64,000 nucleotides of DNA from Pseudomonadota bacterium (GCA_027487515.1 JAIYDL010000021.1:1-64000), one strand, 5' to 3'. Counted from the first letter of the stretch, positions 49,886-59,862 are shown. The notes: generated from the letters alone by a model not told the origin. A program made the numbers and translations.

Positions 49886-52501
49886 TTACTCGTAGGCAAG
49901 CGCCTCTCGAAGTTTAAGCCTTGAGGCCCGGAGCGCTGGGAGGATGCCTGCGGAGAGGGAAACCACCACGCCGATGACGGAGAGAATGAGTAAGTCCTGC
50001 CCTGTGAAATAGAACTCTACCTTCCACCCTAAGAGCCGACTCAGCGTCCAGTTCACCCACACGTAGCCCACCGGCAAGGTCAGAAGAAATGCGACAACGA
50101 TCCCGGTCATCCCGAGGGTCACGGATTCCGTAAGAATCATGACGAGAAGCTGCCCTCGGGTCATGCCGATGGAGCGGATGCAACCGAGTTCTCGGAACCG
50201 TTGGAGAATCCCAATCAGAAACGAATTCAGAAGACCCAAGGTCCCGATGAAAAGCGCGATCCATTTGGTCGAATCCGACATGGCCATATTATTGTTGAGG
50301 TTCTTCTGCACTTCCTCGCCGATCTTGGAAGGAAGGTTCACCATCAAGTGTTCTTTTTGGTTGAGCCCCGGACCAACGAGATCGATGTAGGCCTTCCCGG
50401 TGATCTCCGGTGAATGCGCAATCGTGAAGAGAGTCACGAGGGGATCTTTCCAGTACTTCTTGTAGGTGTCGCGGGTCATGTAGATGACGCCGTTGGGGCT
50501 CGCGAATTCGCGGATGTTCCCTCCGATCCGGAACCGCTTCGGTCCCGCGGGGGTCTCGATGTCAAAGAAATCCCCCGGGCGCTTTTTAAACTTCGAAAGC
50601 ATGGTCTCGCTCATGAGGACCTGGTCTTGCGTCGGATCAAACAGGTTTCTTCCCAGGTCCATGCGGTCCCCTTCGATGGGATCGATGAACTGGTAGCGGG
50701 AGGCGGGGCCCGGGTTATCGAAGGCCTTCAGCATGAAGCGCTCACCGGAGATGGTCACGGGAACGATCCGAATGCCGTTGACCGCGTTTCTCCGCTCCGC
50801 TACGAGCACCTTCGGCAACTGGAGGAGCTTCTCTTTCAGGGACTCATGGAGCGGCTGGACCTGAAGCCCGGAGACACTTCCCCAGGAAGTCACGTTCACG
50901 GCGTTCGGTGTGCTCGTGATCGCGTTCGCCCAGGTGATGATGGTGGATTTGAACGACACGTTGATCGCGGAGACGATGATCACGAGGCTAAAGCCAAGGG
51001 AGAGATGGATCGATGTGCTCGCGGTGCGAGCGGGATTTTTCAGAAGGTTGGCGAGGGAAAAGTTTAGCAGAAACGGCAGCGGCAGGCGCTGGAGGTTCGA
51101 GAGAAAGAGCAGCACAAGGTAGGGGCCTGCCATGACGATTCCTGCGAGACCGGTCAGGAGAAACAGGGGTTGGACCTCTTTTCCTTGAAGGGCCTCGACG
51201 GCGTCGGAAGACACAGCGCCCGCACCGGTGAGGATCAGGAGGACGAATCCGAGGTAGCCAAAGAGCACAAGGTTTCGAGGTCGCTGGTGAAGACCGAAGT
51301 CCACCGTCGCCGGTTTGATCGCCTCGATCGGATGAATCTGGAGGGCCTTGTAGAGCGGGTACACCAGGGCCGCAGAAGAGCTCACGAACCCGAGGGCCAG
51401 ACCTTTCAGGAGGTGTTCGACGGTGAAGATGATCTCCATGCTTGAGACGTTGGTGAGGAGTGTCGCATTCATGCCCGCGGCCATTTGCTCCGCGGAGCCA
51501 TTGGCGAAGAGGACTCCGAGCCAGCAACCGAAGAGGGAGCTCACGAGCGAGAGGAACACGAACTCACCGGCGAAGAGCGCTACGATGTGGGAGTTGCCGG
51601 CGCCGAAGGCCCGGAGCGAACCAATGTCCTTGCGCCGCTGGGAGATCGCCGTGTTCACCGTATTGACGATGATGAGGAAGCCGACAAGGAACGCGATGAG
51701 GCCGAGCATCCCGGAGACGTCCTGAATGGATTTCACCATCTGCTGCATGGACACACTTTGCTCTTCCTTGTCTTCGACGCGGAACCGGCTTCCGAGGAGC
51801 CCTTTAAGCTGCGCCTGGACGGAAGCCACGGGAACCGTCTTATCTAAGATGAGATCGATCCGATCATAGAGTCCGTCTCTGCCGAAGTTGTAGCGAGCGG
51901 CGTCGATGTCCATGATCGCCATGCGGCCATTGAAGGCTTTGGCCGGCCCCACGTCATCCACCAGCCCTCGAATGGCGAAGTTCTTTACCCCCTGTTTGGT
52001 TAAGAGCTCCACCGTGTTCTCGAGCTCGAGGCCCCGCTCCTTCACCCAAGAGCGCGTGGCGATGATGCTGTCCGCTTGGTTCAAGAACGCCAAGGGATCC
52101 GGGATAATGTCCTCACCAGTTTTATTGTACTCGCGCACCGACGAGTCTTTCAAAAGATCGATGCCAAGAAAAATCATGGGCCCCGTGGATCCGGTTGGAT
52201 CTTCTTCGAGGTAGGCGTAGTTTATGATCAGTGGAATCGCTGCCTTAATGCCTGGGAGTCCTTTCACTTTCTCGAGTACCGAGTCCTCGAACCCCATTCC
52301 GTCAGACGTGATCGTGAGGTCGGCCTTCCCGGTCATGGATTCGACGTTCGCGTCCAAGGAGCGAAGGGTCGCGTCGTTCAGAAGAAGGATCGAGAGAAAA
52401 AGCGAGATCCCCAGGGAGACCCCGAGGAAGGTCAGGAAGGTGCGAAAGGGATTCAGGAGAAGATAGCGCAGGCTGAAGTAGCGAAAGAGGTTAAAAAACA
52501 C
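49886..52501 (-). CDS. FtsX-like ABC permease with two permease repeats (YbbP-like)
   Basis: 871 residues. N-terminal helix (MFFNLFRYFSLRYLLLNPFRTFLTFLGVSLG), large extracytoplasmic MacB-type domain, a first FtsX unit (LIAFLVGFLIIVNTVNTAISQRRKDIGSLRAFGA), further helices, then a second extracytoplasmic domain and a second FtsX unit (WIALFIGTLGLLNSFLIGILQRFRELGCIRSIGMTRGQLLVMILTES...LREALAYE). This duplicated design matches YbbP rather than the two-gene LolC/LolE pair. With the ATPase gene 8 bp upstream it should form a type VII ABC system that moves lipids, lipoproteins or drives periplasmic enzymes. Confidence 0.82.
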   Translation of the reverse strand: MFFNLFRYFSLRYLLLNPFRTFLTFLGVSLGISLFLSILLLNDATLRSLDANVESMTGKADLTITSDGMGFEDSVLEKVKGLPGIKAAIPLIINYAYLEEDPTGSTGPMIFLGIDLLKDSSVREYNKTGEDIIPDPLAFLNQADSIIATRSWVKERGLELENTVELLTKQGVKNFAIRGLVDDVGPAKAFNGRMAIMDIDAARYNFGRDGLYDRIDLILDKTVPVASVQAQLKGLLGSRFRVEDKEEQSVSMQQMVKSIQDVSGMLGLIAFLVGFLIIVNTVNTAISQRRKDIGSLRAFGAGNSHIVALFAGEFVFLSLVSSLFGCWLGVLFANGSAEQMAAGMNATLLTNVSSMEIIFTVEHLLKGLALGFVSSSAALVYPLYKALQIHPIEAIKPATVDFGLHQRPRNLVLFGYLGFVLLILTGAGAVSSDAVEALQGKEVQPLFLLTGLAGIVMAGPYLVLLFLSNLQRLPLPFLLNFSLANLLKNPARTASTSIHLSLGFSLVIIVSAINVSFKSTIITWANAITSTPNAVNVTSWGSVSGLQVQPLHESLKEKLLQLPKVLVAERRNAVNGIRIVPVTISGERFMLKAFDNPGPASRYQFIDPIEGDRMDLGRNLFDPTQDQVLMSETMLSKFKKRPGDFFDIETPAGPKRFRIGGNIREFASPNGVIYMTRDTYKKYWKDPLVTLFTIAHSPEITGKAYIDLVGPGLNQKEHLMVNLPSKIGEEVQKNLNNNMAMSDSTKWIALFIGTLGLLNSFLIGILQRFRELGCIRSIGMTRGQLLVMILTESVTLGMTGIVVAFLLTLPVGYVWVNWTLSRLLGWKVEFYFTGQDLLILSVIGVVVSLSAGILPALRASRLKLREALAYE

Positions 52502-52509
52502 GGGGCCTC

Positions 52510-53178
52510 CTAAACGACGACGCCGTCTTGCATGTGAATCCGACGATCAGCATAGTCCGCGGCCGACTTATCATGGGTCACCATGATGAGGGTCGTCTGA
52601 AACTCGGAGACCAGGTCTTTAAGGATCGCGAGGACTTCTTTCCCATTCTTCGTGTCGAGGTTCCCCGTCGGCTCATCCGCCAAGATGAGGGCCGGGCGGT
52701 TGACGAGGGCCCGAGCGATGGCCACTCGCTGCATCTCGCCCCCGGAGAGCTGGTGCGGCCGGTGATCAAGCCGATGGGACAGACCCAGGCGTGTGAGGAT
52801 CGTCTCCGCAGGTTTTCGAACTTCCGAGATCCGCCGCCCGTCGAGGAGGCACGGGAGTGCCACATTCTCGAGCACCGAAAGGGTCGGCATGAGGTTAAAA
52901 AACTGAAAGATGAAACCGAGGTGCCGGCGACGGAAGATCGTAAGGTCGTGATCCGAAAGTCCCCCGATCGCCTTGCCATCGATGCGGATCTCCCCGCCGG
53001 TTGGCCGATCGAGTGCCCCGAGGAGCTGAAGGAAAGTACTCTTCCCCGCTCCGCTCGGGCCCATCAACGAGACGAACTCACCTTTCGCGATATCCAGGTT
53101 GATTCCTTTGAGGATTTCAACATCCTGAGCAGAGCTTGTGTAAGTCTTCCGGAGGTCCCGGACTTCGATGAAGGACAT
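52510..53178 (-). CDS. LolD/YbbA-type ABC ATPase
   Basis: 222 residues with Walker [11 protein letters not shown]-loop [19 protein letters not shown], signature QLSGGEMQR, Walker [13 protein letters not shown] and switch His VTHD. The [12 protein letters not shown]-loop context is typical of MacB/LolD/FtsE ATPases. It energises the downstream two-repeat permease. Divergent from the lipid/polyketide operon, so it may export or position that operon's product. Confidence 0.88.
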   Translation of the reverse strand: MSFIEVRDLRKTYTSSAQDVEILKGINLDIAKGEFVSLMGPSGAGKSTFLQLLGALDRPTGGEIRIDGKAIGGLSDHDLTIFRRRHLGFIFQFFNLMPTLSVLENVALPCLLDGRRISEVRKPAETILTRLGLSHRLDHRPHQLSGGEMQRVAIARALVNRPALILADEPTGNLDTKNGKEVLAILKDLVSEFQTTLIMVTHDKSAADYADRRIHMQDGVVV

Positions 53179-53281
53179 GCGTGTCTCGCTTTCGTGATCG
53201 GTGGAGGAAATCCAATAAAAAGTATCAAGGTTGCGGATAATTCACAAGCAGAGACCCTTCCACTCGGATATTGGCTTTTGA

Positions 53282-53310
53282 TTGTTCCAAATCCCAGGAT
53301 CGCCTAGAAT
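53282..53310 (+). promoter_or_regulatory. Candidate promoter of the polyketide/lipid operon
   Basis: TTGTTC (53282-53287), 17 bases, TAGAAT (53305-53310). It gives a leader of about 32 bases to the ATG at 53349. No clear ribosome site is seen before that ATG. The rest of the 170-bp divergent gap shows no strong dyad. Confidence 0.45.
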
Positions 53311-53348
53311 AAAAGGATCGCATTCTTCAACCTAGGTTCGCTCAGTCC

Positions 53349-56300
53349 ATGGCCATCCTGATTGTTCACTCCACCTCAACCTCCGAGCTCCTCGAGCTCC
53401 TGCCGAGATTACGTTTCTCACCGGCCCTCCTCACATCACTGGGTCAAGGCATCCGCCGAACGGTGATCGTCGCCGAGAGCGCAGCAGACTTTTCGAAGAA
53501 GCTCGAGCTCCTCCGGCAGCGGCTCTCCGGAGACACCGAATTCTCTCTCTTGAACGAGGGCATCTTTCACTTCGCGAGGACGCTCACCGACGCTGAGGTC
53601 GCCTTTGTCTTCCCGGGCCAGGGTAGTCAATCGCCGGGGATGCTCCGCCAGCTTCACTCGGAACCCGTCTTCAAACAGCACTGGGATCAGTCCATCGAAG
53701 GCATCAGAGACCTTGGGGTTGAACTCGGACCATTGCTCGACGGGCACCCTCCTGGAGACCTGGACCTCACTCAGCATGCGCAACCGGCCCTCGCCGTGGC
53801 CGAAGCCGCGTGCCTGGGACTCTTGCGATCCTACGGTGTGCATCCAGCGATGGTGGCCGGGCATAGCTTCGGCGAACTGGTGGCCCTGGCCGCGGCGGGG
53901 AGCTATTCTCTTCCGACTCTCCTCGAACTCAGTGTCGCTCGAGGAGAACTCATGGCCCGGGCCAACGAGCACGCGGCGGGCAAGATGCTGGCGGTGGTTG
54001 ACCGAAGCCAGCACCGGTGGCAGACCTTTCACGAGTCCCTGAAAGCGCGCGGTCTTGTGACCGATGAGCTCCTGGCCAACATCAACACTCCCTCTCAGCT
54101 CGTGTATTCCGGGCACGAACATGAAATCCTCCAGCTCCGAGACCACTGCCAGAGCGCTGGGATTCGCTGCTCCCTTCTCTCGGCGTCGGCGGCTTTCCAC
54201 AGTCCCCTCATGGGCCATGCGGAGGGGTTATTCCTCGAGAAGCTCCGCTCCCTCCGCGACCGATTTACGGCGCCGCAGATCGAGGTCTGTTCCTCGATCC
54301 CAGCGCGAAGCTATCGCGGCCCCCAGAGCTTCGAAGAGAACTTAAGTGCGCAGCTCTCCTCGCGCGTCGCCTGGGTGGACTGCATCGAGCGCATGATCCT
54401 AAACGGTGCCCGACTCTTCATCGAGGTGGGCCCGAAGTCCGTGTTGACCAAGACCATTAGTGAGATCCACGCCGGGAACGACGTCCTTGGGATTGCCCTC
54501 GATGGGCCCTACCCCTTCCAGCATGTCCTGGGGTTCCTGGCGGCGCTCGGGCTCAAGCTCTCGGTTCCGGTGAGTTCACAGGCCGTGAACTTTGAGACCC
54601 CGACGAAGAACAAAGTCATCAAAGGGTTCCTAGAAAAACAGAAAGAACTCCTCCGGGAGCTTCAGGGCCATCAGGACTCTCAGTTCCACGCTCAGGCCGA
54701 GCGACAAGTTCTCCAGGACACGGAGGAAGTGCTCTCGAAGTATTTTGCCATCGCCGATTCCGTGCCTCGGGGGAGCACGGCACCCATCGAAGAGACCGTC
54801 GACGGACCAACGCAAATCATCCTCGAAGAAGTCTCCCAGCTCACGGGGTTTCGCCCAGAAGAAATCAAACTCGACGCCCGCTTTGACAACGACCTCTACT
54901 TAGACTCGATCACGCGCCTGGAGCTCCTCTCCCAGCTCTCGGCACGCTTCCACGCGGACACCACTGACATGAGTGCCCTCCTGAACGCAAACTCTGTCCG
55001 AGACCTCGCTGCGATCATTAGAAAATACGAGGTCACCTCCCCCGTAGAGGACCTCGGCGAAGAACTCCTTTGGGTTCGGCGGGAGATCGCGAATTACACT
55101 GGGGTGGCGGAAGAACGGATCCACCTCGACACCCGGTTCAGCGAAGACCTGATGCTCGACTCCCTGATCAAAACGGAACTCTTGGGAGGCCTCCAGGCCC
55201 GCTTCCCGGGACGAAAGATCGAGCTCCAGTCCTTCCATCGGGTCAACTCCCTCCGGGACCTTGGTCAGGCCTTCGCGTCCGCAACGGAGCTTCCGGCCGG
55301 GAAGAGCGGGCCAGAAAGGAAGTTTTCAAAGTCCATGCGCGAGGGTGTTGCCGCCTACCTCAACGTGAGTCTCGATAAGGTCCTCACCACCAGTAGCTTC
55401 GAGCACGATCTCAAGATGAACATCTTCGAGAAAGAAGACTTCATCAACTCGCTGGTCATCAAGCACCCGTACCTCCAGCTGGGGCTGCGAGAACTTCTGC
55501 ATGCGCCGACCGTCGGGGACGTGCTTCAGCTCGAGAAACTCTTTGACCGTCGCTCGGAAGGACGGATCGTCGAGGAAGAAGTCGTCCGCTACCGGTTTAA
55601 GAAAATCGACATCGACCGCTCGAACTTAAACCAGAGTGAGTTCTCGGAGAACATCCTCGTTCTGCACGCCAACGAGGAAGCCCTCTCTCCGGACATCGCC
55701 AACTACATCCGCTCGGTGAGTCCGCGCTCAACGGTGAAAGGGTTGAGTGGCCTCTCCCTAGGTCCGTTTCAGCAGACGATCAGCGAGTTCCCAAAGACAT
55801 CCCAGCTCGACATTCTCCTTCTGGTTTCTCCGCGGGGGCGGATGACGGACTGGGAAGCGAATCTCGAAGAGTACGTCCAGCGCTCGTTCCAATTCGCCAA
55901 AAGCCTAGAACTGGTACTGGAGCACTTCCCGTCGGTTACCTTAAAGATCCTGATCCACGGGACGCAGAACGCCTTCACGCGGGGCCTCGTTGGCCTCACG
56001 CGGTCGCTCACCAGAGAGTACAAGATCTTCGTCAACATCGTCGACATGCCGTGGACGAAGATGGCCCCGGCGGCCCTCCCGTGGGTTCTCCTCTGGGACA
56101 AGACCGAGGCGCGGCGGGACCGGTGCCGCTTTTACCGAAAAGACGGCAAGGTCTTCACCACGGAGGTCATCGACCGGGAGACCGCGATCGACGACGGCAC
56201 CTCGATCCGCCTGCCGGAACACCCCCACATCCTCCTCGTGGGTGGTGCGCGAGGGATTACGTCCGAGGTGGCGAAGTTCCTGGCCGAGCACCGAGGGGCG

Positions 56301-57092
56301 CGGATCTCCGCCGCTGGCCGCACTCCCATCGGAGAAGAGATGCCTTACAGTGACTGCGTCACCGACGACGAACTCCGGGAGAGGCTCAAGCTCGAACTCA
56401 GCGCGACTCTCCCCGGGGCCGCCCAAGAGGAGCGCACCGCCCACTTCAACAGAAGACTTCAGATCGTTACCAACCAGCGAGAAATCTGGAAGACCAAGGC
56501 GTCGATCGAGAGCCGCGGTGGCGAGTTTCGCTACCACCAGATCGATGCGGTGAACCTCGAGACCCTCCGGCAGATGGTCACCGAGGTCGAGGCAGAGCTG
56601 GGGCCCATCTCCGGCATCATCCACGCCGCGGGGATCACGCGGGACGGTCTCGTCAAGAATAAGTCCTTTGAAGATTTCCGTGAGGTGGTGCTGACGAAGG
56701 TGAAGTCGGCGCTCAATTTGTATTCCCTGTTTCACAAACGCCGGGACCTCTCGTTCGTCTGCTTTTTCAGTTCCCTTTCGAGCTGGTCCGGGGCACCGGG
56801 CCAGACCGATTACTCTCTGGCCAATGAGATCTTAAATGTCTTGGCAGAGAACTGGAACCGGAAGGCAAGCTTCCCCGTCGCCGCCCTCCTCTGGTCCGTC
56901 TGGAGCGAGACGGGCCTCGCCTCGGAGTCTCTGATCCAGCAGATGCGCATGCTCAAGCTCGGTGGAATTTCCAACCATGCCGGCATCCGCCTCTTCCGGG
57001 AGGAGCTCTTCAAGCATGGCCTCCGGGACCCCAAGGTCCTCTTCTCACCGGAGTCGACTCTTCGCTACGGCCTTGAGGTGAACCATGAGTAG
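53349..57092 (+). CDS. AT-ACP-ACP-(pseudo-ACP)-KR multidomain synthase without its own ketosynthase
   Basis: 1247 residues. Acyltransferase (about 85-400): FPGQGSQ, nucleophile Ser173 in GHSFGE, His284 in AAFHSPLM, and IEVGPKSVL. ACP1 (about 485-560) with phosphopantetheine Ser520 in YLDSITRLE; ACP2 (about 570-645) with Ser605 in MLDSLIKTE. A third ACP-like unit (about 660-735) has KMNIFEKED where D-S should be (Asn691-Ile692), so it cannot be loaded. Ketoreductase (about 745-1200): structural half, then GGARGI (965-970), IIHAAGITRDGLV, Ser1141-1144 and Tyr1155 in SSLSSWSGAPGQTDYSLANE. The helical insert before HQIDAVN recalls PUFA-synthase KR domains. The ketosynthase is encoded by the next gene (8-bp overlap). 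The AT motif does not decide malonyl versus other extender. Confidence 0.88.
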   Translation: MAILIVHSTSTSELLELLPRLRFSPALLTSLGQGIRRTVIVAESAADFSKKLELLRQRLSGDTEFSLLNEGIFHFARTLTDAEVAFVFPGQGSQSPGMLRQLHSEPVFKQHWDQSIEGIRDLGVELGPLLDGHPPGDLDLTQHAQPALAVAEAACLGLLRSYGVHPAMVAGHSFGELVALAAAGSYSLPTLLELSVARGELMARANEHAAGKMLAVVDRSQHRWQTFHESLKARGLVTDELLANINTPSQLVYSGHEHEILQLRDHCQSAGIRCSLLSASAAFHSPLMGHAEGLFLEKLRSLRDRFTAPQIEVCSSIPARSYRGPQSFEENLSAQLSSRVAWVDCIERMILNGARLFIEVGPKSVLTKTISEIHAGNDVLGIALDGPYPFQHVLGFLAALGLKLSVPVSSQAVNFETPTKNKVIKGFLEKQKELLRELQGHQDSQFHAQAERQVLQDTEEVLSKYFAIADSVPRGSTAPIEETVDGPTQIILEEVSQLTGFRPEEIKLDARFDNDLYLDSITRLELLSQLSARFHADTTDMSALLNANSVRDLAAIIRKYEVTSPVEDLGEELLWVRREIANYTGVAEERIHLDTRFSEDLMLDSLIKTELLGGLQARFPGRKIELQSFHRVNSLRDLGQAFASATELPAGKSGPERKFSKSMREGVAAYLNVSLDKVLTTSSFEHDLKMNIFEKEDFINSLVIKHPYLQLGLRELLHAPTVGDVLQLEKLFDRRSEGRIVEEEVVRYRFKKIDIDRSNLNQSEFSENILVLHANEEALSPDIANYIRSVSPRSTVKGLSGLSLGPFQQTISEFPKTSQLDILLLVSPRGRMTDWEANLEEYVQRSFQFAKSLELVLEHFPSVTLKILIHGTQNAFTRGLVGLTRSLTREYKIFVNIVDMPWTKMAPAALPWVLLWDKTEARRDRCRFYRKDGKVFTTEVIDRETAIDDGTSIRLPEHPHILLVGGARGITSEVAKFLAEHRGARISAAGRTPIGEEMPYSDCVTDDELRERLKLELSATLPGAAQEERTAHFNRRLQIVTNQREIWKTKASIESRGGEFRYHQIDAVNLETLRQMVTEVEAELGPISGIIHAAGITRDGLVKNKSFEDFREVVLTKVKSALNLYSLFHKRRDLSFVCFFSSLSSWSGAPGQTDYSLANEILNVLAENWNRKASFPVAALLWSVWSETGLASESLIQQMRMLKLGGISNHAGIRLFREELFKHGLRDPKVLFSPESTLRYGLEVNHE

Positions 57093-59862
57093 GTCACTGT
57101 ACATCACCGCGATGGCCGGCGTTTTCCCTGGAGCTGACTCGGTCGAAACGCTTTGGGGGAATCTCCTCGCTGCGAAGAGAGCTCCAATTACGAAGCTCGA
57201 TGAGTACTGGGGACTTCCCGCCAAGTCCTACGATTCCCCTCACGCCGATGGCCACATTTCCATGGACTCGGGCCATCTCGCCGACTACCCACTTCGGACC
57301 TCTGGCTTCCCTCGCCAGATCCAGGCCGCGATCGACGTCGGAACAGAAGTGCTCCGAGGGGTTGGAACCCGAAGGGTCGGGCTCGTCGTGGCTACGGAGT
57401 GGACTGATCCCTCGTTTTATCAAGCAGAACTCGGTCTTCGACCGAAGAGCGAGGGGTATTCCGTCGAGCGACAGCTCGAGACGATCAAGCGAGAACTCAA
57501 GATCACGGGCCCGGCCCTCGCCGTGGACACGGCCTGCGCCTCTTCACTCTATGCTCTCGATCTGGCGCGAGGCCTCCTTCACACCTCTGCCCTCGAGGGG
57601 GTTGTGGTCTTGGGTCTAAATCTCTACCTCCATTCCTTCCTCTACCGCGGCTTCACGAAGCTCGGGGCCTTGTCAAAAACTCGAGAGCTCCGGTCCTTCG
57701 GCGAAACCGCCGACGGGATTGTTCCCGGTGAAGCCGCTTGCGGCGTCTTCGTCACGGGCAACGCGACCAACGCCATCGCCGAGGTGTGTGGCATTGGCCT
57801 TTCTTCAGACGGCAACGAAGGTTCGGCGTTTAGCCCAGGCCTTGAGGGCCAGACCTCTGCCTACGTTCGCGCCTACCGAGACGCAGGCCTCGATCCCGCC
57901 CGCATCGATTACGTCGAAGCCCATGGCACCGCAACTGTCCTCGGCGACCAGACTGAAGCCGAAGGTCTGCGGCGGTTTTTTAACCGTCCACTGCTGGTGG
58001 GTTCATCGAAGGCGAACGTGGGCCATACGCTTGCGGCTTCGGGGCTGGTGGCCGTGATCAAGGCGAGCCTCATGATCCAGCACAAGACTCTCGTCCCCCA
58101 CCTGAAGTTCCGCTCTCATCCAGAGCACCTTAAAAAGGGCATCACTCAGCCCGCTTCCGCCGTCGCTCTTTTACAAGAGACCATCCACATCGGCGTCTCT
58201 TCCTTTGGCTTCGGGGGAAGTAACGCCCACCTGATTCTGCGCACCCCACGGCCCCCGCAAGGGTCGGCGTCTTACTCGCCACGAATCTTCCTCAAGGGCG
58301 TTGAGGTGAGATCGGGACAAGAGATGGCCCTCGTGCCCATGCCTCTTAGAGATGTCCCCATGGGGCCTCGCATGCAGGAGCGCCTCGATCCGCTTCAGCG
58401 CTGGACGGTCACCGCCACACAACGACTCCTGGGCCCGACGACGCCAGAGGAGCGGAAGAAGCTCTCCTGTGTCTTGCTCAATAATCTTGGAGGTGAGCTG
58501 AGCCTCGCCTTCGAAAAGAAGTACCGCTTGGGCGCCCCAGGGCCCGAGCTCTCCATCGAGGCCGTCGCCTCGACCCTACCCTCTATGCTGACGGGGAACG
58601 CGGCCCTCATGTTTAACTTCCGAGGCCACCACATGCTCATCAGCGGGTCCGAGAACACGATCGAATCCCTCCTCTCCCTCTCACCCTACCTCCTTAAGAC
58701 AGCGGCCGGGGACCTCATCCTCGGCACCGTCCAGCAGGATTCACTGATCCTCCTGCTTCACCTAAGCCTCGCTGACGAGGGGGCCATGGCCGAGATGACA
58801 CTTTCCTCGGGACCTCACCAAGATCACCCGAGGCCCGCCGACGCCCTCGCGAAATTTCTCCAGGGCCGCGAAGAAGCTTCGCTCACCATCGGTGACCTCC
58901 AGCTCTTCTTTAGGCCCCTGGCATCTTCGGTCCAGGACGACGCTGCCCTCAGAGACCGGATCCTCCGGACGAGCAGTGAGAACAAACAGGTCGCCCTCGA
59001 GTACCTGAAGCTTCTGGAGTTCCTGAAACCGACCCCCGTGAAGGCCGAGCGCTTTGGTGCCTTCCTGAAGGACTGCGAACGCTCTCTGTCTCGCGCAACC
59101 GCAACCCTGCTGGTGGACGAATCCCACCCCTATTTCTTCGACCATCCCCTGGATCACATCCCCGGGATTTTGACCATCCACGGCTGCGAGGAACTCCTCG
59201 CCTACTACCTCGAAGAGGACTACCTCATCACGGGCCTCACCATCCGCTTCACGCGGTTCTTGGAAAAGGACGAACCCATCGAACTGACCCTCACCGAGCG
59301 GGAGAGCGGCAACATCGAGTTCGACGTCAAGCAAGGCAAGAAGAAGGCCGGGATTCTGAAGGCCGTGATCCGTCGAGGCAGTGTGACCGAAGAGTTCGGG
59401 CAGGCCCAAGGGAGTGTTCCGATCGAGGAGAAGAAGTGGACCCACAAGCACCGGGATGAGAATGTCCTCATCAGTGCCCTGGCACCGGACCTGGAGAGAG
59501 TCTCGAGCCTCCGGTTGGGTTGTAACGAGCGAGGCGCCTTCTTCGCAACCATGCCGCGACCGTCGAGCCTCTACTACGCTGAAGTCACTCGGCAGTTTGT
59601 CATGCTCCTCGCCCACCAGAAAAAAGAGATCCCACTCTCTTCCAAGATGAACCTCATCGCCACCGAGATCCAGCTTTCGGCCTGGGTGAGACCACCCTTC
59701 GAACTGAAGCTCAAGGACTTCACTCTCACGGAGACGGAGGACTTCCTGGTGGCCGACGTTTCCATCGAGTTCATACATAACGAGAAAGGTTTCGGTAGCG
59801 GACGGATCAAAGCGCAAGTCGTCACCGCTGAATACTACAAAGGTCAGCGAGGTGAAGCATGA
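57085..59862 (+). CDS. Ketosynthase fused to a KS-like (CLF?) remnant and AfsA-type hotdog domains
   Basis: 925 residues. Ketosynthase (1-390) is intact: Cys151 in VDTACASS, His280 in VEAHGTAT, His314 in KANVGHTLAASG, and GFGGSNAH. Residues about 430-560 resemble part of a second ketosynthase (VASTLPSMLTGNAALMFNFRGHHMLISGSENT), but the nucleophile Cys is missing, as in chain-length factors. Residues about 671-765 match the AfsA family (PF03756) hotdog: DESHPYFFDHPLDHIPGILTI; a second hotdog-like unit spans about 785-915. In PUFA synthases PfaC carries KS-CLF-DH-DH, where the DHs are also hotdogs, so this is a reduced analogue with AfsA-type domains possibly acting as dehydratase or condensing an acyl chain. 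Overlaps both neighbours. Confidence 0.85.
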   Translation: MSRSLYITAMAGVFPGADSVETLWGNLLAAKRAPITKLDEYWGLPAKSYDSPHADGHISMDSGHLADYPLRTSGFPRQIQAAIDVGTEVLRGVGTRRVGLVVATEWTDPSFYQAELGLRPKSEGYSVERQLETIKRELKITGPALAVDTACASSLYALDLARGLLHTSALEGVVVLGLNLYLHSFLYRGFTKLGALSKTRELRSFGETADGIVPGEAACGVFVTGNATNAIAEVCGIGLSSDGNEGSAFSPGLEGQTSAYVRAYRDAGLDPARIDYVEAHGTATVLGDQTEAEGLRRFFNRPLLVGSSKANVGHTLAASGLVAVIKASLMIQHKTLVPHLKFRSHPEHLKKGITQPASAVALLQETIHIGVSSFGFGGSNAHLILRTPRPPQGSASYSPRIFLKGVEVRSGQEMALVPMPLRDVPMGPRMQERLDPLQRWTVTATQRLLGPTTPEERKKLSCVLLNNLGGELSLAFEKKYRLGAPGPELSIEAVASTLPSMLTGNAALMFNFRGHHMLISGSENTIESLLSLSPYLLKTAAGDLILGTVQQDSLILLLHLSLADEGAMAEMTLSSGPHQDHPRPADALAKFLQGREEASLTIGDLQLFFRPLASSVQDDAALRDRILRTSSENKQVALEYLKLLEFLKPTPVKAERFGAFLKDCERSLSRATATLLVDESHPYFFDHPLDHIPGILTIHGCEELLAYYLEEDYLITGLTIRFTRFLEKDEPIELTLTERESGNIEFDVKQGKKKAGILKAVIRRGSVTEEFGQAQGSVPIEEKKWTHKHRDENVLISALAPDLERVSSLRLGCNERGAFFATMPRPSSLYYAEVTRQFVMLLAHQKKEIPLSSKMNLIATEIQLSAWVRPPFELKLKDFTLTETEDFLVADVSIEFIHNEKGFGSGRIKAQVVTAEYYKGQRGEA

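Noticed and set aside
50414-51067. 217-codon plus-strand open frame opposite the large FtsX permease
   Set aside because: Antisense to a full-length recognised permease; no signal, no motif.
52528-53307. 259-codon plus-strand open frame over the LolD-like ATPase
   Set aside because: The minus-strand ATPase has all ABC motifs; the antisense frame is explained by GC-rich codons.
58762-59817. 351-codon open frame on the minus strand opposite the ketosynthase/hotdog gene
   Set aside because: The sense frame contains conserved AfsA motifs; the antisense product is low-complexity and shows no family features.
53349-59862. Canonical PUFA synthase (pfaABCD)
   Set aside because: KS is not on the same chain as AT and ACPs, only two functional ACPs exist, hotdogs are AfsA-type, and no PfaD-like enoyl reductase is present in the window.
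57085-59862. Gamma-butyrolactone synthase (AfsA) itself
   Set aside because: AfsA is a stand-alone two-hotdog enzyme; here the region is fused to an active ketosynthase, so a condensing or dehydrating role in chain synthesis fits better.
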